64,000 bases of DNA from Aricia agestis. Its lineage: Eukaryota; Arthropoda; Insecta; Lepidoptera; Lycaenidae. The notes below the pieces were generated by a model that ran no database searches, had not been told where the DNA came from, and was given only the letters and a program-made list of their open reading frames with translations. Of this stretch, positions 21,801 to 33,360 are shown in pieces. Numbering within the stretch: position 1 is the stretch's first letter; every line of letters starts with the position of its first letter. A program made the position numbers and the translations under genes. The DNA is taken from assembly GCF_905147365.1 (NCBI RefSeq), contig NC_056425.1, positions 4,409,501-4,473,500 on the forward strand. The letters run 5' to 3'.

Positions 21801-23190
21801 ACATCTCTGTTATGGAACTTTTTAAGAAATTCCTCGAACATAATATTATAATATCTAAGAACTCTAGAATCTTCGTGAATCAAAGATCAATGGGCCATAG
21901 AACGCAGAGGGCTCATTAACGTAATTGGCGCGACAATTATCTTCATTAGCAAATCATTGAAGATCACTGAACCGTTCATTGTAAAGAATCCTGTGTGATT
22001 TAGGCCCAATTTCACCAGTGCTAATAATAATAACCGAAGAGTTTAGAAATAGTAAGAGTGAGAAAGAATTAGAGGAAGTAAGAGAAGAAGAACGTTTATT
22101 TTAAAAATATAAAAAAAAATCATTATTCAGTAGCACTTTTACGACTAATGCTTGATTTTAAGATTTTTGCCTGTTTTTTAACTGACTTCCAAAAAGGAGG
22201 AGGTTATATGTTCGGCTGTGGATATTTTTTTTTCTCTCTTCAACCGCATTGTTGATTGTTATAGTTTTAAGGCCAAATAAAAAGTACTAATTAAATATAC
22301 TTATATAAATTCCTGTCGAACTCGGGAACGAACGAACGAACGGCACTTGTTGACGGCACGGGTTGACTCGCGCGTGGTGTGTTACCAGTTGGAAAAATTG
22401 AACATATGACCGAAGACGTTATTATTATTGTAACAACACTGTGGAAATTAAAATAAATCAAATTAAATAATAATAAATGAAATATGTATATATGTTAATA
22501 GCCAATGTAACATATAAATTCGTAAATAAACCGTGAATAGTCAATAATAATGATTTACTTATTTTGTAATAACAACGAGGAAAGCATTCAACAAGTAGAC
22601 TCGTCAACCGTTATTAAAATTGTTCCGCCATCATTCGCGCTCGTCTCGGAATGTTACAGATTTATTGTTCGACGTCGAATTGTGGTTCGTTCGAACCACT
22701 TGTTACAAACGAACTCAAAAAGAAAGATTTTAAAATCATACAAGTTTATTTCAGCATTACGGTTTTTAATTTCATATCTATTGTATTTTTCAGTTATTGT
22801 AAAGTGTATAACTCAAAATATTAAAAAAAAAACATTTAGTAGGTATTTGCTATTTGGGGAATGCTTGCCTCAAACTATAATGCCACTTTATTAATAATAA
22901 TTCTCAGACATACATTGTACAGTAATTTTATGTAAAATCCCAAATGTGAACACAATATTATAATCTTTTTAAACCTCAGCTCTTTAGTAGTCAAGCTGTA
23001 GTCTATTTTCTGTATATTATTTATAAACTATCCCCAGACCCAGAAGCTATTAACACCTCCTGTTAATACTTCCTTCCTATCCAGTGATTATCTAACGGAA
23101 AGCGACCGGGGATGGCAACGGAAAAACTGCATTACCCAAGCTCCACTGAGCATATAAAATCTACTTTACAAAAAGAAACCTTAGAAAAAT
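21801..23190. other. Unassigned region with one Helitron C-like trace
   Basis: 22185-22240 (AACTGACTTCCAAAAAGGAG, GAGGTTATATGTTCGG) resembles the interior of Helitron family C. CGAACGAACGAACGAACGG at 22326 is a short tandem. An open frame of 114 codons (22550-22894) has ordinary AT-rich composition and no motif I recognise; it may belong to an old retroelement. I do not call it a gene. Confidence 0.35.
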
Positions 23191-23198
23191 AGCCATAA

Positions 23199-23352
23199 GG
23201 ACGCGATCAGACGTGCGCGTGTTCTGCGCGGGTTGTACTATAAGCGCATGGGAAAACACGCGCTCGGGCTCTGCGCGGGTTCAGCGCGTGCTGAACGCGT
23301 GTTTTCCCATACGCTATAGTATCGCAGAACACGCGGATGTCTGATCGCGCCC
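23199..23352. mobile_element. Harbinger-like MITE with TAA duplication
   Basis: Ends GGACGCGATCAGAC and GTCTGATCGCGCCC with TAA on both sides (23196-23198 and 23353-23355). Nearly the whole element folds back: GAAAACACGCGCTC and GTGCTGAACGCGTGTTTTC pair around the centre. Confidence 0.85.
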
Positions 23353-23355
23353 TAA

Positions 23356-23940
23356 GGATTTTAAGGCTATTTAGGTCTCCTACTGTAGTTAGCATGTTTT
23401 GTGGACACAACTGTAATTTTTTTTCTGTGAATTTTAAAAACTCTGAATAGTCAAGCAGCCAGCGAGTTAATAGTAAACGTGATTGGGAATTTCTTCTTAC
23501 AAATAAGAAGAAAATCTATTTAGATTATTTGTACTTTAATAATTATTAATAATACATTTTAAATAAAATTATTAATAAAAGGGGGCTCCCATATAAAAAC
23601 ACATAATTTCCTATTTCGTGCGCGAGTCTAACTCGATTTTTTTTTAAATCGAAAGTCACCATTATTGTGGCAATAATATTATGTCACTAAAAGATTCCTC
23701 TACTAAAAAATTACCTCTTTTTCTCAAATTCCCCAGAAAAAAAAATGTTGTATAAACCGTACAATTCCTTTTCCTCGGTTTTAAGTCCAAACAAACACCA
23801 AATAGCTTCATACTATGGTCCAGCTAAAACTGTTTCAGGTAGACCATAGTATATCTCATCGACCGGCGGCTTATGAATATAGCGTGAGAAGCAAAACATT
23901 TCCCACCCGGCGAATATCGACCCGCGGCGCCGAGTCGCCG
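23356..23940. other. Family F fragment in unassigned sequence
   Basis: 23578-23645 (GGGGGCTCCCATATAAAAAC, CGTGCGCGAGTCTAACTCG) is the end of a minus-strand family F copy. The rest is not recognised. Confidence 0.5.
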
Positions 23941-24200
23941 TGACGTCACTCCATTGAACTAAATCAATGACGGTGCTACTGGACACTGAGAAGTAAACGC
24001 GTAATCTACAACGTGGTACAGAAGTGAGCGATAACATGGTTTGTATGTAGAAGTTCACTGTAAAAGTGTCACTACTCACTTCATTGAACTAAATCAATGA
24101 CGGTGCTACAGGACACTGAGATGTAAACGCGTAATCTACAACGTGGTACAGAAATGAGCGATAGTATGGTTTGTTTGTCCCTGTAGAGTTCACTGTAGGA
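23941..24200. repeat. 130-bp tandem duplication
   Basis: CATTGAACTAAATCAATGAC occurs at about 23952 and 24082. Both copies continue through GGTGCTAC-GGACACTGAGA, AACGCGTAATCTACAACG, GTGGTACAGAA-TGAGCGATA and AGTTCACTGTA with scattered substitutions. It is non-coding. GTAGAGTTCACTGTAG is shared with the fold-back element at 40184. Confidence 0.88.
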
Positions 24201-24362
24201 GGCGCTTCCGCGCTAAGAGTTTTTTGAATGTGGTGGGCAAAATCATGATGGGGCATTTTTCATAGAAATATGGAAGTCAAAAGTAACACTTTCAGATCTA
24301 CAAAGTGGTACCAGCATGGGTCGCTAAACCATTGTCAGTAGAAACGTAGAGCCTACCTCATA

Positions 24363-24509
24363 GGCAGATATTACACGCATCAATATTATCATGATCCTAG
24401 TATCACGCGATTCACAAATCACAAGTGTACTGTGATACTGCGATTCGGCCTATTACACCATCAATATTATCACGGACTCGTGATAATATTGATGCGTGTA
24501 ATACCTGCC
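24363..24509. mobile_element. Fold-back MITE, GGCAG ends
   Basis: GGCAGATATTACACGCATCA and TGATGCGTGTAATACCTGCC are inverted. The arms continue through ATATTATCATGA. An internal repeat of CATCAATATTATCACG lies at about 24462. No clear target duplication was found. Confidence 0.8.
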
Positions 24510-24636
24510 ATAAAGAGCCATGCCGCAAATTCCCTTGCCGCGTTGACCGGATCGGTACTTTAAGAGCCTGCCTCTATGTGAGACATAAAAAAACGTTGTT
24601 GTTCAAGACAATACAAATAAATCCATAATTCCAGAG

Positions 24637-24877
24637 CCCCTAGCCAAGACTTTTTTTATCGCTTCTTTATAGAATCGCCGATCAAAATGTATAGAACTGA
24701 CATTAGACGTGTCGAACGTCAACTTCACATTATCGAACGCTTTTGTCAATTCCATACATTCTCGCCACTCACTCTGACATCGGCAACTCACCAAGGAGCC
24801 ATTATCCAAAAGAATTCCATACATTTTAATCGGCGCTTCTGTGAAAGAACGATAAAGAAAAAGTCTTGGCTAAAGGG
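24637..24877. mobile_element. GCCAAGAC-family MITE, copy 1
   Basis: Left TAGCCAAGACTTTTTTTATC-GCTTCTTTATAGAATCGCC, right GGCGCTTCT-AAAGTCTTGGCTAAAGGG. Related copies lie at 28325, 43296, 45243 and 56033. The interior words GTATAGAACTGACATTAGA and GTCGAACGTCAAC are shared with the others. Confidence 0.8.
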
Positions 24878-26770
24878 ATACTGACGACGTAGACGTGGGC
24901 GTTTGGGAAAGTTCATACAAACATTGGCGTAGTCAATCAATTGTTCATTCCGCACGTAATGGAGAACGATTGTTGACTGTTTGCCCAGAGGTTGGCATTT
25001 TCAAACATTCCACAAATTATATTTCACTAAAAGAAAAGTTTTCTGTTGTGACGTAAACGAATTTGTAGTACTTTAAAACAAGAAGATGCCAATATTTTAT
25101 TGTACGTATGAAAAAACCAAGCATAAACTTATGGCTAAAATTGACTGAGTTGTAAGTGAAGATGAACTCAAAATGAATATAGTTTTAAACTATGATATTC
25201 TATTATAAAAAATAAAACATCATTGGTTTGAAATCTTTAAACTGTTTTATCAAAATCACTATAGTACTACGACATTAAATTTCACATGAAAGTGCAGGAA
25301 TTAAATGAAATAAATCCTTTTACTTTAAAGCACTTCTCAACAGGTGCACTCGGAACGTTGCTTTTTAGTTTAGTAATATTATCTCTTTGTTACAATTTCA
25401 GTCCACTTCGAAAACAATTTTTGAGGCCGAAGATTTGGATCCTCTAAGTTCCAAATAGCTTGTTGTTTAAAGTTTCAGTTGCAGCTACACAAAAGTAGCC
25501 TAAAACACAAAAATAGCCTAAAAATTAGGCTTCAATCGTCTCTTCTTATGCGTCTTTGTCTTATGATGGACAAGTGTACGCGAACATGAACGTAAAAGGG
25601 CATATATTATACGTCCATGTGCATTATTATATAAACAGCTGAATCAATCATTCCTCCACCAGTGACCGCTTCTCCTGGAAAACAACCGAAACGTCGGAAA
25701 CAATAAATGATAAAATCCGTATAAGTCATTTATGCCTAACACCGGCGTAAACCTAATAAATCATTATCAGAATAATGTTTGCAGTCACGGTTATGATGGA
25801 GGGGCATTATAACATCATTTTGATCGTTTTCTCAACTATCAAAGATCTTTTCATGGTTACATTACAGCGCTCACAACAAGAGACTGTAACAAATACTTTA
25901 AGCGCTGGTACTGTAATAGGAGGCCATTTCCTGCAGCTCTGAGAGCCGGTTCTAAACGAGCAGTCATTCCTCTGGACTGAGACTAAGCGATAAATCCAGT
26001 TTACAAGTGTATAGTTGGGTATACAACCGATACTGACTTAGAGTACGTAACATCTTTATACTTGAACCCACAGATTTTAGAAGTAATGTTCTGAGCTTGA
26101 ACCACAAACCGATTTTGATGGATATTGGTATGTAATATGTTACATATATCGCAGTCATCTGGTTGAATCTGCTATTTGATTGAATGACTAGTGAATTCAT
26201 TGTATGAAACCATTTAATTTATAGTTAAAGACTTAGAACAAACCAGAAATAGTGCGTCGATATACGACGTCATTCATGAGCAGTAACTGGTATACCGAGT
26301 TAAATTTCGGAACACACCTTTAAAGCAGCAATAAAAACTACGTACACAAATAAATTGAACAGAGTATTTTAAATATTATTGCAGAATGATGTCTAGGAAA
26401 ATCATGTTTAATGCCATTGAAAATAAAGGTCTTGTCGAAAGAAAAACATATTTGATGCACTATAACTACCCATCTACGTTTACTGTGTACCTAAAAATGT
26501 CTTGTATATAATTATTTATACATTTTATAGCAAATTTAAAGTCACGTTGAGTCAAATTATGCTATTAAGATGATTTAGTACGTTATTAAGTTATTTCAGT
26601 GTCGTGATTGTAGACATTAAAGAAAATTCTAACTTTGATCGTTTTTGGGGGCTTTATCATAAAATTTGTCCATTATTATTATATGAATGTTAATATTGAA
26701 AAGGTTTTTTGCAAGTTTACAAGCACTAAAATAATAACTGTATTTCAATTTAAAAAATATCTAGCATTTA
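24878..26770. other. Mostly unassigned; possible Penelope-type remnant near 25655-25720
   Basis: CTCCTGGAAAACAACCGAAA followed by CGTCGGAAACAATAAATG has the look of a hammerhead-containing Penelope-like terminus, with GAAACGTC after a mutated CTGATGA. It is weak evidence. Otherwise no recognised gene or repeat end was seen, and the minus-strand open frame at 25964-26200 has no motif. Confidence 0.3.
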
Positions 26771-26772
26771 CA

Positions 26773-26972
26773 GAAGCGTAGCTTTCCTCAGCGGGGCCCC
26801 ATATAAAATATGTTTGGGGACCTTTAGGAAAGGTTGCCTTTTTTATTTTTCACATATTTTGTGAATTTAATAAAAGTTTCCATTATTTTTCCCTAAAGCA
26901 CGTTGGGGGCCTTTGTGGCCCGGGGGTCCCGTATAATTGATACGGCATATATGGCGGTAGCTACGCCCCTGA
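26773..26972. mobile_element. MITE with GCGTAGCT ends
   Basis: AAGCGTAGCTTTCC on the left and GGTAGCTACGCCCCTG on the right are imperfect inverted repeats. Near the ends lie GGGGCCCCATATAAAATA and CCCGGGGGTCCCGTATAATT. The type is common in insects by memory. No target duplication was confirmed. Confidence 0.6.
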
Positions 26973-27004
26973 GCATTTATTCAATAACTACTGATTCCAG
27001 AAAC

Positions 27005-27165
27005 TTCGTTGCATAGAAATTCGTTTATCGCGCGGGAACCGTACATTTTTCCGGGATAAAAAGTATCCTATGTTCTTTCCCAGGACTCAAAGTATGATAT
27101 CAAATTTCAGCTAAATCGGTTCAGCAGTTTGTGCGTGAAGAGGTAACATACAGACCGACCGGCGA
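27005..27165 (-). mobile_element. Helitron family A copy
   Basis: CGCGCGGGAACCGTACATTT, GATAAAAAGTATCCTATGTT and GCGTGAAGAGGTAACATACA match the family. The 5' end is replaced by CGGCGACCCGTG, and the 3' hairpin is degenerate (CTTCGTTGCATAG). Confidence 0.7.
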
Positions 27166-27203
27166 CCCGTGTGTATATTAAGTATTTGGCTAACAGATAA
27201 CTC

Positions 27204-27398
27204 TACAAAAGCGCAAGTATAATCTATAATATAAAAATGAGTCGCTGAATGTGTTGCTAAGCGCAAAACTCGAGAACGGCTGAACGGATTGGGCTAATTT
27301 TAGTCTTAAAATATTAAAAATATTAAATATTTCGTAGAAGTCCAGGGAAGGTTTTTTAGTGACACGAAGTTCACCGGGACAGCTTGTAAATAATAAAT
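27204..27398 (+). mobile_element. Helitron family D copy
   Basis: CTCGAGAACGGCTGAACGGA, TTGGGCTAATTTTAGTCT and GTGACACGAAGTTCACCGGG lead to ACAGCTTGT, a mutated CTAGT end. The hairpin GTGA-CACGAAGT-TCAC precedes the end. An internal AAATATTAAAAATATTAAAT insertion distinguishes this copy. Confidence 0.7.
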
Positions 27399-28324
27399 AT
27401 ATCCACTGTTTCAAAATAAAATAAAAAACAGAAAAAGCCGTAAGAAAGACCTAGAACATAATCGTTCATAAGCCGTTTTATAGCGCTGTACGTGAGGCTG
27501 TGGACGTGATTTGACTGGCTTCTGGACGTTTTAGGCCCCCGCTAGCGGCCCCGGGACCCCGGCTCGGGTTGGCCCCACGCCAACACCAACGCGGGCTTGT
27601 TGCACTTTGACTTTGATCAAAGGCTACTTCGAATAACTTTATTGACTATTGTACGTCAATAAATGTTGATACTTTATTGTTTTGATAGTTTTATAATGTC
27701 ACGTAAGCAGCTTTTGCTTGCAGTCTCTTTCCTCAAACAGATTTTATTTCGATCACCGGTTGTATTGAATCCAAGCCAGCTGTGTCATAGAGCCCTAGTG
27801 TGTGCACAATACACAAGGATTTTCTCTGTCCCTTTCACTTTCATATCCAATTCTTTCACATTAACTTCAATCTAATCATCTTTACAAACTTTGTATTTAT
27901 AACAGTTAGCATATATAAGTATCAAGGTATCATATACATACGTAAATGTATATTATAATAAATCATTTCACGGAATTCGAATCTTTCGAACCGAATTTGA
28001 GCGAAATCTGTGTAAATGTGACAGGTCTTTTCCTGGATTCGGTCTACTAAAAGACCGCTTAAAACATTTCGTTGAGAGAAAGAGAATTTAAGCTCGAAAG
28101 AACATAACTCTAAAAATAGTTCACGATTAAAAATTAAGCATTACATAAAACAAGTTCTCCGTCTCAGTTTCAGGTCAGTAGGCCATTACTGAATTTAAAC
28201 TTAACGTATTCTGAAAGGTAAAAATTTTATTGCCCTGTTAAATAAATTAACGATCATGCCACGATTATGGCAAAACCTTGAAAAGTTTGTATTTTATTCG
28301 GATGTGGATACAAACAAGACAAGG
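27399..28324. other. Mostly unassigned; degenerate SINE 2 at 27772-27862
   Basis: 27772-27862 (CCAGCTGTGTCATAGAGCCC, GTGTGTGCACAATACACAAG) is an old SINE 2 copy in minus orientation. 27525-27600 is GC-rich. The rest is unrecognised AT-rich sequence. Confidence 0.45.
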
Positions 28325-28504
28325 GGGGTGAGCCAAAATCTTTTCGTTTTCGCTTCGTTATAGAATCGCCGATCAAAATATATGGAATTGACATAAGCGT
28401 TCGTTAATATGACGTTGTCGTTCGACTCGTCTTATGTCAATTCCATACATTTTGATCGCCGATTCTATAACGAAGCGAAAACGAAAAGATCTTGGCTCAC
28501 CCCC
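28325..28504. mobile_element. GCCAAGAC-family MITE, long-armed copy
   Basis: Left GGGGGTGAGCCAAAATCTTT, then CGCTTCGTTATAGAATCGCC; right GGCGATTCTATAACGAAGCG and AAGATCTTGGCTCACCCCC. The arms extend about 75 bp with few mismatches, so nearly the whole element folds back. The ends carry GGGGGTGA instead of the CCCTTTA of the other copies. Confidence 0.85.
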
Positions 28505-28525
28505 AAGCTAAGTAAATATCAGTTA

Positions 28526-28729
28526 CTAGATGATACCCGCAACTCCGTTGCGCCAAAATCCGTTTATCGCGCGGGAACCATACATTTTTCCGGAATAAAA
28601 AGTATGCTGTGTGCTATCCTGGGAATCAAAGTATCTCCATATGAAATTTCAGCAAAATCGGTTTAGCGCCTCAGGCGTGAAGAGGTAACAGCCAGACAGA
28701 CACATATTTGAATTTAAATATTAGTATAG
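28526..28729 (-). mobile_element. Helitron family A, near full-length
   Basis: On the plus strand it starts CTAGATGATACCCGCAACTC (the 3' end on the minus strand, CTAG with hairpin GCAAC-GGA-GTTGC) and ends near AAATATTAGTATAG. It shows both ends of the family in one copy of about 204 bp. Confidence 0.82.
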
Positions 28730-28941
28730 AAGTATGAATAGTTAAATTTTATCTAGACCACATACTTAAAAATCCAACAAACTTCTTGGATTCTAATTAA
28801 ATAGGAACAATCTTGAATCAAACTTGAATCGGATTTTTCTCCAGTCATGTTTCCAATCGTGGAAAGCTCTGGAATCTAGAGCATTCATTATCGGCACAAC
28901 GGCTGTGCTCTAGGGTTATCAATCGTGCAACATTTACCATA

Positions 28942-29260
28942 TGTGGGAGAGCCATGCTTCGGCACGAATGGGCCGGCTCGACCGGAGAAATACCACGTTC
29001 TCACAGAAAACCGGCGTGAAACAGCGCTTGCGCTGTGTTTCGCCGTGAGTGAGTTTACCGGAGGCCCAATTCCCTTCCCTATCCTCCCCTTTTCCCTTCC
29101 CTTCCCATCCCTACCCTCCCCCATTATCCTATTCCCTCTTAAAAGGCCGGCAACGCACCTGCAGCTCTTCTGATGCTGCGAGTGTCCATGGGCTACGGAA
29201 GTTGCTTTCCATCAGGTGACCCGTTTGCTCGTCTGCCCCCTTATTTCATAAAAAAAAAAC
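28942..29260 (+). mobile_element. SINE G, full-length copy
   Basis: Starts GTGGGAGAGCCATGCTTCGG, then CGGCTCGACCGGAGAAATAC and GGCGTGAAACAGCGCTTGCG. A CCTTCCC-rich pyrimidine tract (29068-29132) follows, then GGCCGGCAACGCACCTGCAG, CATCAGGTGACCCGTTTGCT and TTATTTCATAAAAAAAAA. A degenerate pol III B box may be present (GGCTCGACCGG). Protein-like frames such as 28925-29173 come from the pyrimidine tract and occur in all copies, so they are not genes. Confidence 0.87.
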
Positions 29261-29635
29261 ATTTTCACTCACTGGTTCGTGCTCATGTGGAAACTTGTTG
29301 GTGGTAGCCCTGCGTTTCATTATGGACACAACGGCTACGTCTAGGGTTGTCGCGTTTGCGATTATCTTCTCACAATGCTTGGTATACACTTTGGCAGTTT
29401 TCGAGCAAGCGGCAGCCCTACGTAGATACACTACAGTGCAATATCAATTGTGGATATCGAGGGCATAGCTTTGTGGCATTTTACATGCAACAACAATGCA
29501 TGTACCGTTGATTAATCATCATCATCATCGGCTTCCCAAAAATATTTTAGGTTTTAAATCCGACATGCTGCTCACGTCTTTTTGTTTTTCAGTCAGCATA
29601 GACAGTAAAAAAAAACTTGATCTAGCGTAATATAT
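29261..29635. other. No recognised gene; short (ATC)n
   Basis: CATCATCATCATCGGCTTCC at 29518 is a short microsatellite. No other feature is recognised. Confidence 0.4.
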
Positions 29636-29940
29636 AATAATAATAATATATATATATATATAATAATATCTATGGACACTTCACACCACGTCAGTCTGGC
29701 CCCGTGCTAAGTACCTGAAGGACAAATTGTGTTACAGGTACCAGACAACGGAAATATAATTTAATACTTTTATACTATACATATTATATTTAAGATTTAT
29801 ATAATACACATATTTAATACACAATCCATGACCCAGGAACTTTGAGAACTTTTTGTTCCCTCGGCGGGATTCGAACCCGCGACCCCCGGCTTGAGCTACC
29901 AAAAACCCCCCAACTGAGCCACAGAGATCGTCAAATCCTA
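29636..29940 (-). mobile_element. tRNA-derived SINE 1, full-length copy
   Basis: On the minus strand the head reads CTCTGTGGCTCAGTTGGGGG, then GAGC and the B box GGTTCGAATCCCGCC. The body contains GGAACAAAAAGTTCTCAA, and the 3' part GTACTTAGCACGGGGCCAGA ends in a TA/TAA-rich tail (29638-29672). It matches 34003-34302 end to end. Confidence 0.87.
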
Positions 29941-30753
29941 TATCCTTTTCTTGATGTATTTAGAACGACGATTCTATATACCCATACATAAAGAACATTT
30001 TATACGTATTGAGCGATAATTAAACGCTACAACCTGCTCGATACTGCTACATATTTCGATGTGAAGGGCACGGGCGATTTATCAACATAATATCTCTTTG
30101 ACGGGGCCACTCGGCGGGCTAGGTCTTGTTAGCTATCGGAAAGCGATTTGCCGCCTTTGTCGATCCCCGTTTAGATCGAGGGCATATCAAACACTCAAAT
30201 ATGGCTTTGAAAAATGACGTGGAAGATGTCGCGGATTTTAAGTGAGGTGTCTTGTAAGTAGCACTGGATTTATGTATAGGCAGTCCTATGGGGGGCGGCA
30301 ACGTCCTAGGATGGCGGCGGTATGGCGGTAGCGGTAGTACAAAATTAAATTGGCCTATACTCATAAAAATATAATTCCTGCCCTGATTGTAGGACTGAAT
30401 AAATAATTCATGTTAAATTTTGAAACGTTGCAGAGGAAACCTGGGAAGTCGGTTTTTTCTACAGATTAATTTCTAAGTTAGACCGGGGTCTCGTAGAATA
30501 GTGCGAGAGCTAAAACTCGTATTGATAAGATGAATAACACAAAAAATTAGCTTGATAGTAATCAAAAAATAATTTGTTCTAGGGCTCGCGTAATAATATA
30601 TTATATTATAATATCATAAAATTTTCAGTTCATAAATCTAGTTTCGACAAATTCCAGAACTAAGTTTCGATCTAGTTTTATGGGTTTAAAAGATGCATGG
30701 ATTTGTTGAATAATTAATGTGGAAGAGTCTTGGCAAAGTAGGGCAGAGGTCAA
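29941..30753. other. Unassigned with traces of an old repeat
   Basis: 30120-30200 resembles 14290-14400 (TATCGGAAAGCGATTTGCCG, GATCCCCG). GGCGGC-rich words near 30290-30330 are simple GC repeats. No gene is recognised. Confidence 0.4.
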
Positions 30754-31064
30754 CTTTTTTTAATGAAAAAGGGGGCAAACGGGTCACCTGATGGAAAGCA
30801 ACTTCCGTCGCCCATGGACACTCGCAGCATCAGAAGAGCTGCAGGTGCGTTGCCGGCCTTTTAAGAGGGAATAGGGTAATAGGGGAGGGTAGGGATGGGC
30901 AGGGAAGGGAATAGGGAAGGGAATATGGTTGGGTATTGGGCCTCCGGTAAACTCACTCACTCGGCGAAACACAGCGCAAGCGCAGTTTCACGCCGGTTTT
31001 CTGTGAGAACGTGGTATTTCTCCGGTCGAGCCGGCCCATTCGTGCCGTAGCATGGCTCCCCCAC
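30754..31064 (-). mobile_element. SINE G, full-length minus-strand copy
   Basis: Poly(T)-ATGAAAAAGGGGGCAAAC on the left, CATCAGAAGAGCTGCAGGTG, a purine-rich GGGAAGGGAATAGGG tract (30865-30935), then CGGCGTGAAA in complement and GCCGTAGCATGGCTCCCCCA on the right. Confidence 0.87.
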
Positions 31065-31800
31065 GTAAAAATCAATATTTGACCCAAGCTTGTTGCGCGT
31101 GAAATTTTTCTCTGTATTAAGCAATATTTTATTTCAATGTCATGACGCGAGTTAAGTACTGTATGATCCTTATATTGTGACACTAATACTCTTACCATAA
31201 CCGGCCAAAACCTTTCCTTTCCAACTGACTAAATAATGGGTTAGCAATGCCTGAAATTTTGCAAAAATTTCAAAAGTATAGCCAGTTTATAGTAAGTATT
31301 TCTAAGGGTCAGTATAAATTAAAACAAATAAATAAAAAATTGCATTTTTAAATAGCCCCTTCAAAATTGGAGGCAGAAACACCGCGTTCCGTCAATTCAA
31401 TGTGTATCTTCTTGGACAGAAAATAAAGTCCAATTTTGTTTCATTTATAAATGCATCGCATAACCACGTTGCAATGTCATCCACCAGAACCTATGTGTCT
31501 TCACCACGTGTACTAACGAGTATCTTAATTACAATAATTTTACAATCGACTACAATAATGTGTTTTTAATATGCGGCTAACGTAGACGTCAGCGATCGAT
31601 CGCCCCCCTATCCCCCTCTCTTGCCCCCTATAGGGCTGCCGGACAAAGCCGGACTTTTAGGTCCGGCCAAAATTTAATGGAGTCTGGCTTTTGTTGTACG
31701 TTGTTATGAGTGTAGATGCCCTTCACTATTGTCAGGGAACATCACTATTGCGCGACGCGTGTACTGTCAAGATGGCGTCATCATTGTCTTTTGTAAAGTG
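31065..31800. other. Unassigned with degenerate MITE traces
   Basis: 31300-31470 (CTAAGGGTCAGTATAAATTA ... AATGCATCGCATAACCACGT) vaguely recalls the GGGTTGATTCAGACTGCAAC family. No duplication is intact. Confidence 0.35.
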
Positions 31801-31804
31801 TTAA

Positions 31805-32290
31805 GAGGATACACCAGGGGCGAGAGAAATTGAAAATAGGTATTTGAAAATGTATTGCTGTCTCACCAATCTCAAGTCTCCCACCGCAGAGCGCGATAAA
31901 GACAACACGACAAAAGTTCTAATAAAAGAACAGAAAATCTTCGATTCGTTGTCCGCTGATTCCTTCTCCAAAACTTAACCGATTTAAATACTTTTTTCAT
32001 TAAGAATTAAAGCAAGGCTTGAGCTGTGTTCCTATGTTTTATTTTTTTTGTATATTTTAGCCAGTTTTGTTTTCTGGGTGTTTGAACACAGAGAAAAATC
32101 TGGCCATTTTTTTTGGGTTTTTGGACGTCCTTATCTTTTTTATTAATAAAATTATGAAAAAAAAGAAAACATAGGGACATGCTAATAGTGGCCATAGATA
32201 TTCAGGAAAAAAATCATAACTCTACCGGCATTATCCAGGGAGGAAACAGGGGAGAGCGTTTGTATGGAAAAACGGCGGTGTGGAATCCTC
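31805..32290. mobile_element. TTAA-flanked non-autonomous element
   Basis: GAGGATACACCAGGGGC on the left and GGTGTGGAATCCTC on the right are imperfect inverted repeats flanked by TTAA (31801-31804 and 32291-32294). TTAA duplications are typical of piggyBac, but the ends are not classic piggyBac CCC ends. No transposase is present. Confidence 0.55.
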
Positions 32291-32406
32291 TTAAACATGA
32301 TTATACATTACATTACGAGTAAAACTACTTTAAGTGTTATTATTTATATTTTATAAACACCTAACAATACATACGTTTTATGCGAATATCCCACTTATAA
32401 CTAAAC

Positions 32407-32722
32407 GTGGGAGAGCCATGCTTCGGCAAGTATGGGCCGGCTCGACCGGAGAAATACCACGCTCTCACAGAAAACCGGCGTGAAACAGCGCTTGCGCTGT
32501 GTTTCGCCGAGTGAGTGAGTTTATCGGAGGCCCAATCCCCTGCCCTATTCCCTTCCCTACCCTCCCCTATTCCCTTCCCATCCCTACCCTCCTCTATTCC
32601 CTCTTAAAAGGCCGGCAATGCACCTGCAGCTCTTCTGATGCTGCGAGCGTCCATGGGCGACGGAAGTTGCTTTCCATCAGGTGACCCGTTTGCTCGTTTG
32701 TCCCCTTAATTCATAAAAAAAA
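32407..32722 (+). mobile_element. SINE G, full-length copy
   Basis: GTGGGAGAGCCATGCTTCGG to TTAATTCATAAAAAAAA, with a pyrimidine tract at 32535-32605 whose unit number differs from that of the other copies. Confidence 0.87.
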
Positions 32723-32821
32723 CTAATGCAAAAATACGCGCGATGCCAAACCTATTGACAAACTGATAATGATATATTTACTAACGGGGTGTCCAAGCCT
32801 TATACAAATGTCCGGCTTATA

Positions 32822-33067
32822 CATATGACGACCCCTGTGGCTCAGTGGTTGAGTGTTTGGTATCTAAAGCCGGTCGCGTGTTCAAATCCCCCTGACAGAA
32901 CAAAAAGTTTTCAATGTTCCTGTGTCATGGATGTTTATTGAATATGTGTATCATAATAATAAAAAACTTAAATATATTTCCGTGGTCTGGTACCCGTAAA
33001 ACCTTCAGGTACTTACCACGGATCAAGAGTGACGTAATGTAAAGCGTCCATAAATATTATTATTATT
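32822..33067 (+). mobile_element. tRNA-derived SINE 1 copy
   Basis: TATGACGACCCCTGTGGCTC starts the tRNA-like head. The B box is mutated to GTTCAAATCCCCC. The body GAACAAAAAGTTTTCAATGT, CGTGGTCTGGTACCCG and TTCAGGTACTTACCACGGA leads to CGTCCATAAATATTATTATT. Confidence 0.85.
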
Positions 33068-33360
33068 AGGTTTGGCGACCTGGCAACCCTACCCCTCCGC
33101 CTTTTTCCCCCTTACCCCCTTAGAGCTCAGTCGCTTGCTAGGTTCTCACTTAAATAACTCGCCGCTAAAGGGTTTAGTTTTTACATGGTTTAGTACTTGG
33201 TAGTTAACTATAAAAATAGCTACGTCTTGTGTACTAGCTGACCCGGTGACGTTGTTTTGCATATGATGTTTCGGTTATGAAAATTGTTGATGACTCTAGC
33301 ACCTACTAGATTAGCCCACTAAAATTGTTCAAAAATGTATGAAAGTATGTCCAACCGTTA

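Noticed and set aside
22550..22894. 114-codon open frame as a gene
   Set aside because: No recognised motif, ordinary AT-rich codons, no splice or regulatory context.
28925..31198. Proline-rich proteins in SINE copies (also at 32499, 41051, 46367, 59616)
   Set aside because: The frames come from the pyrimidine tract of SINE G and appear in every copy on either strand.
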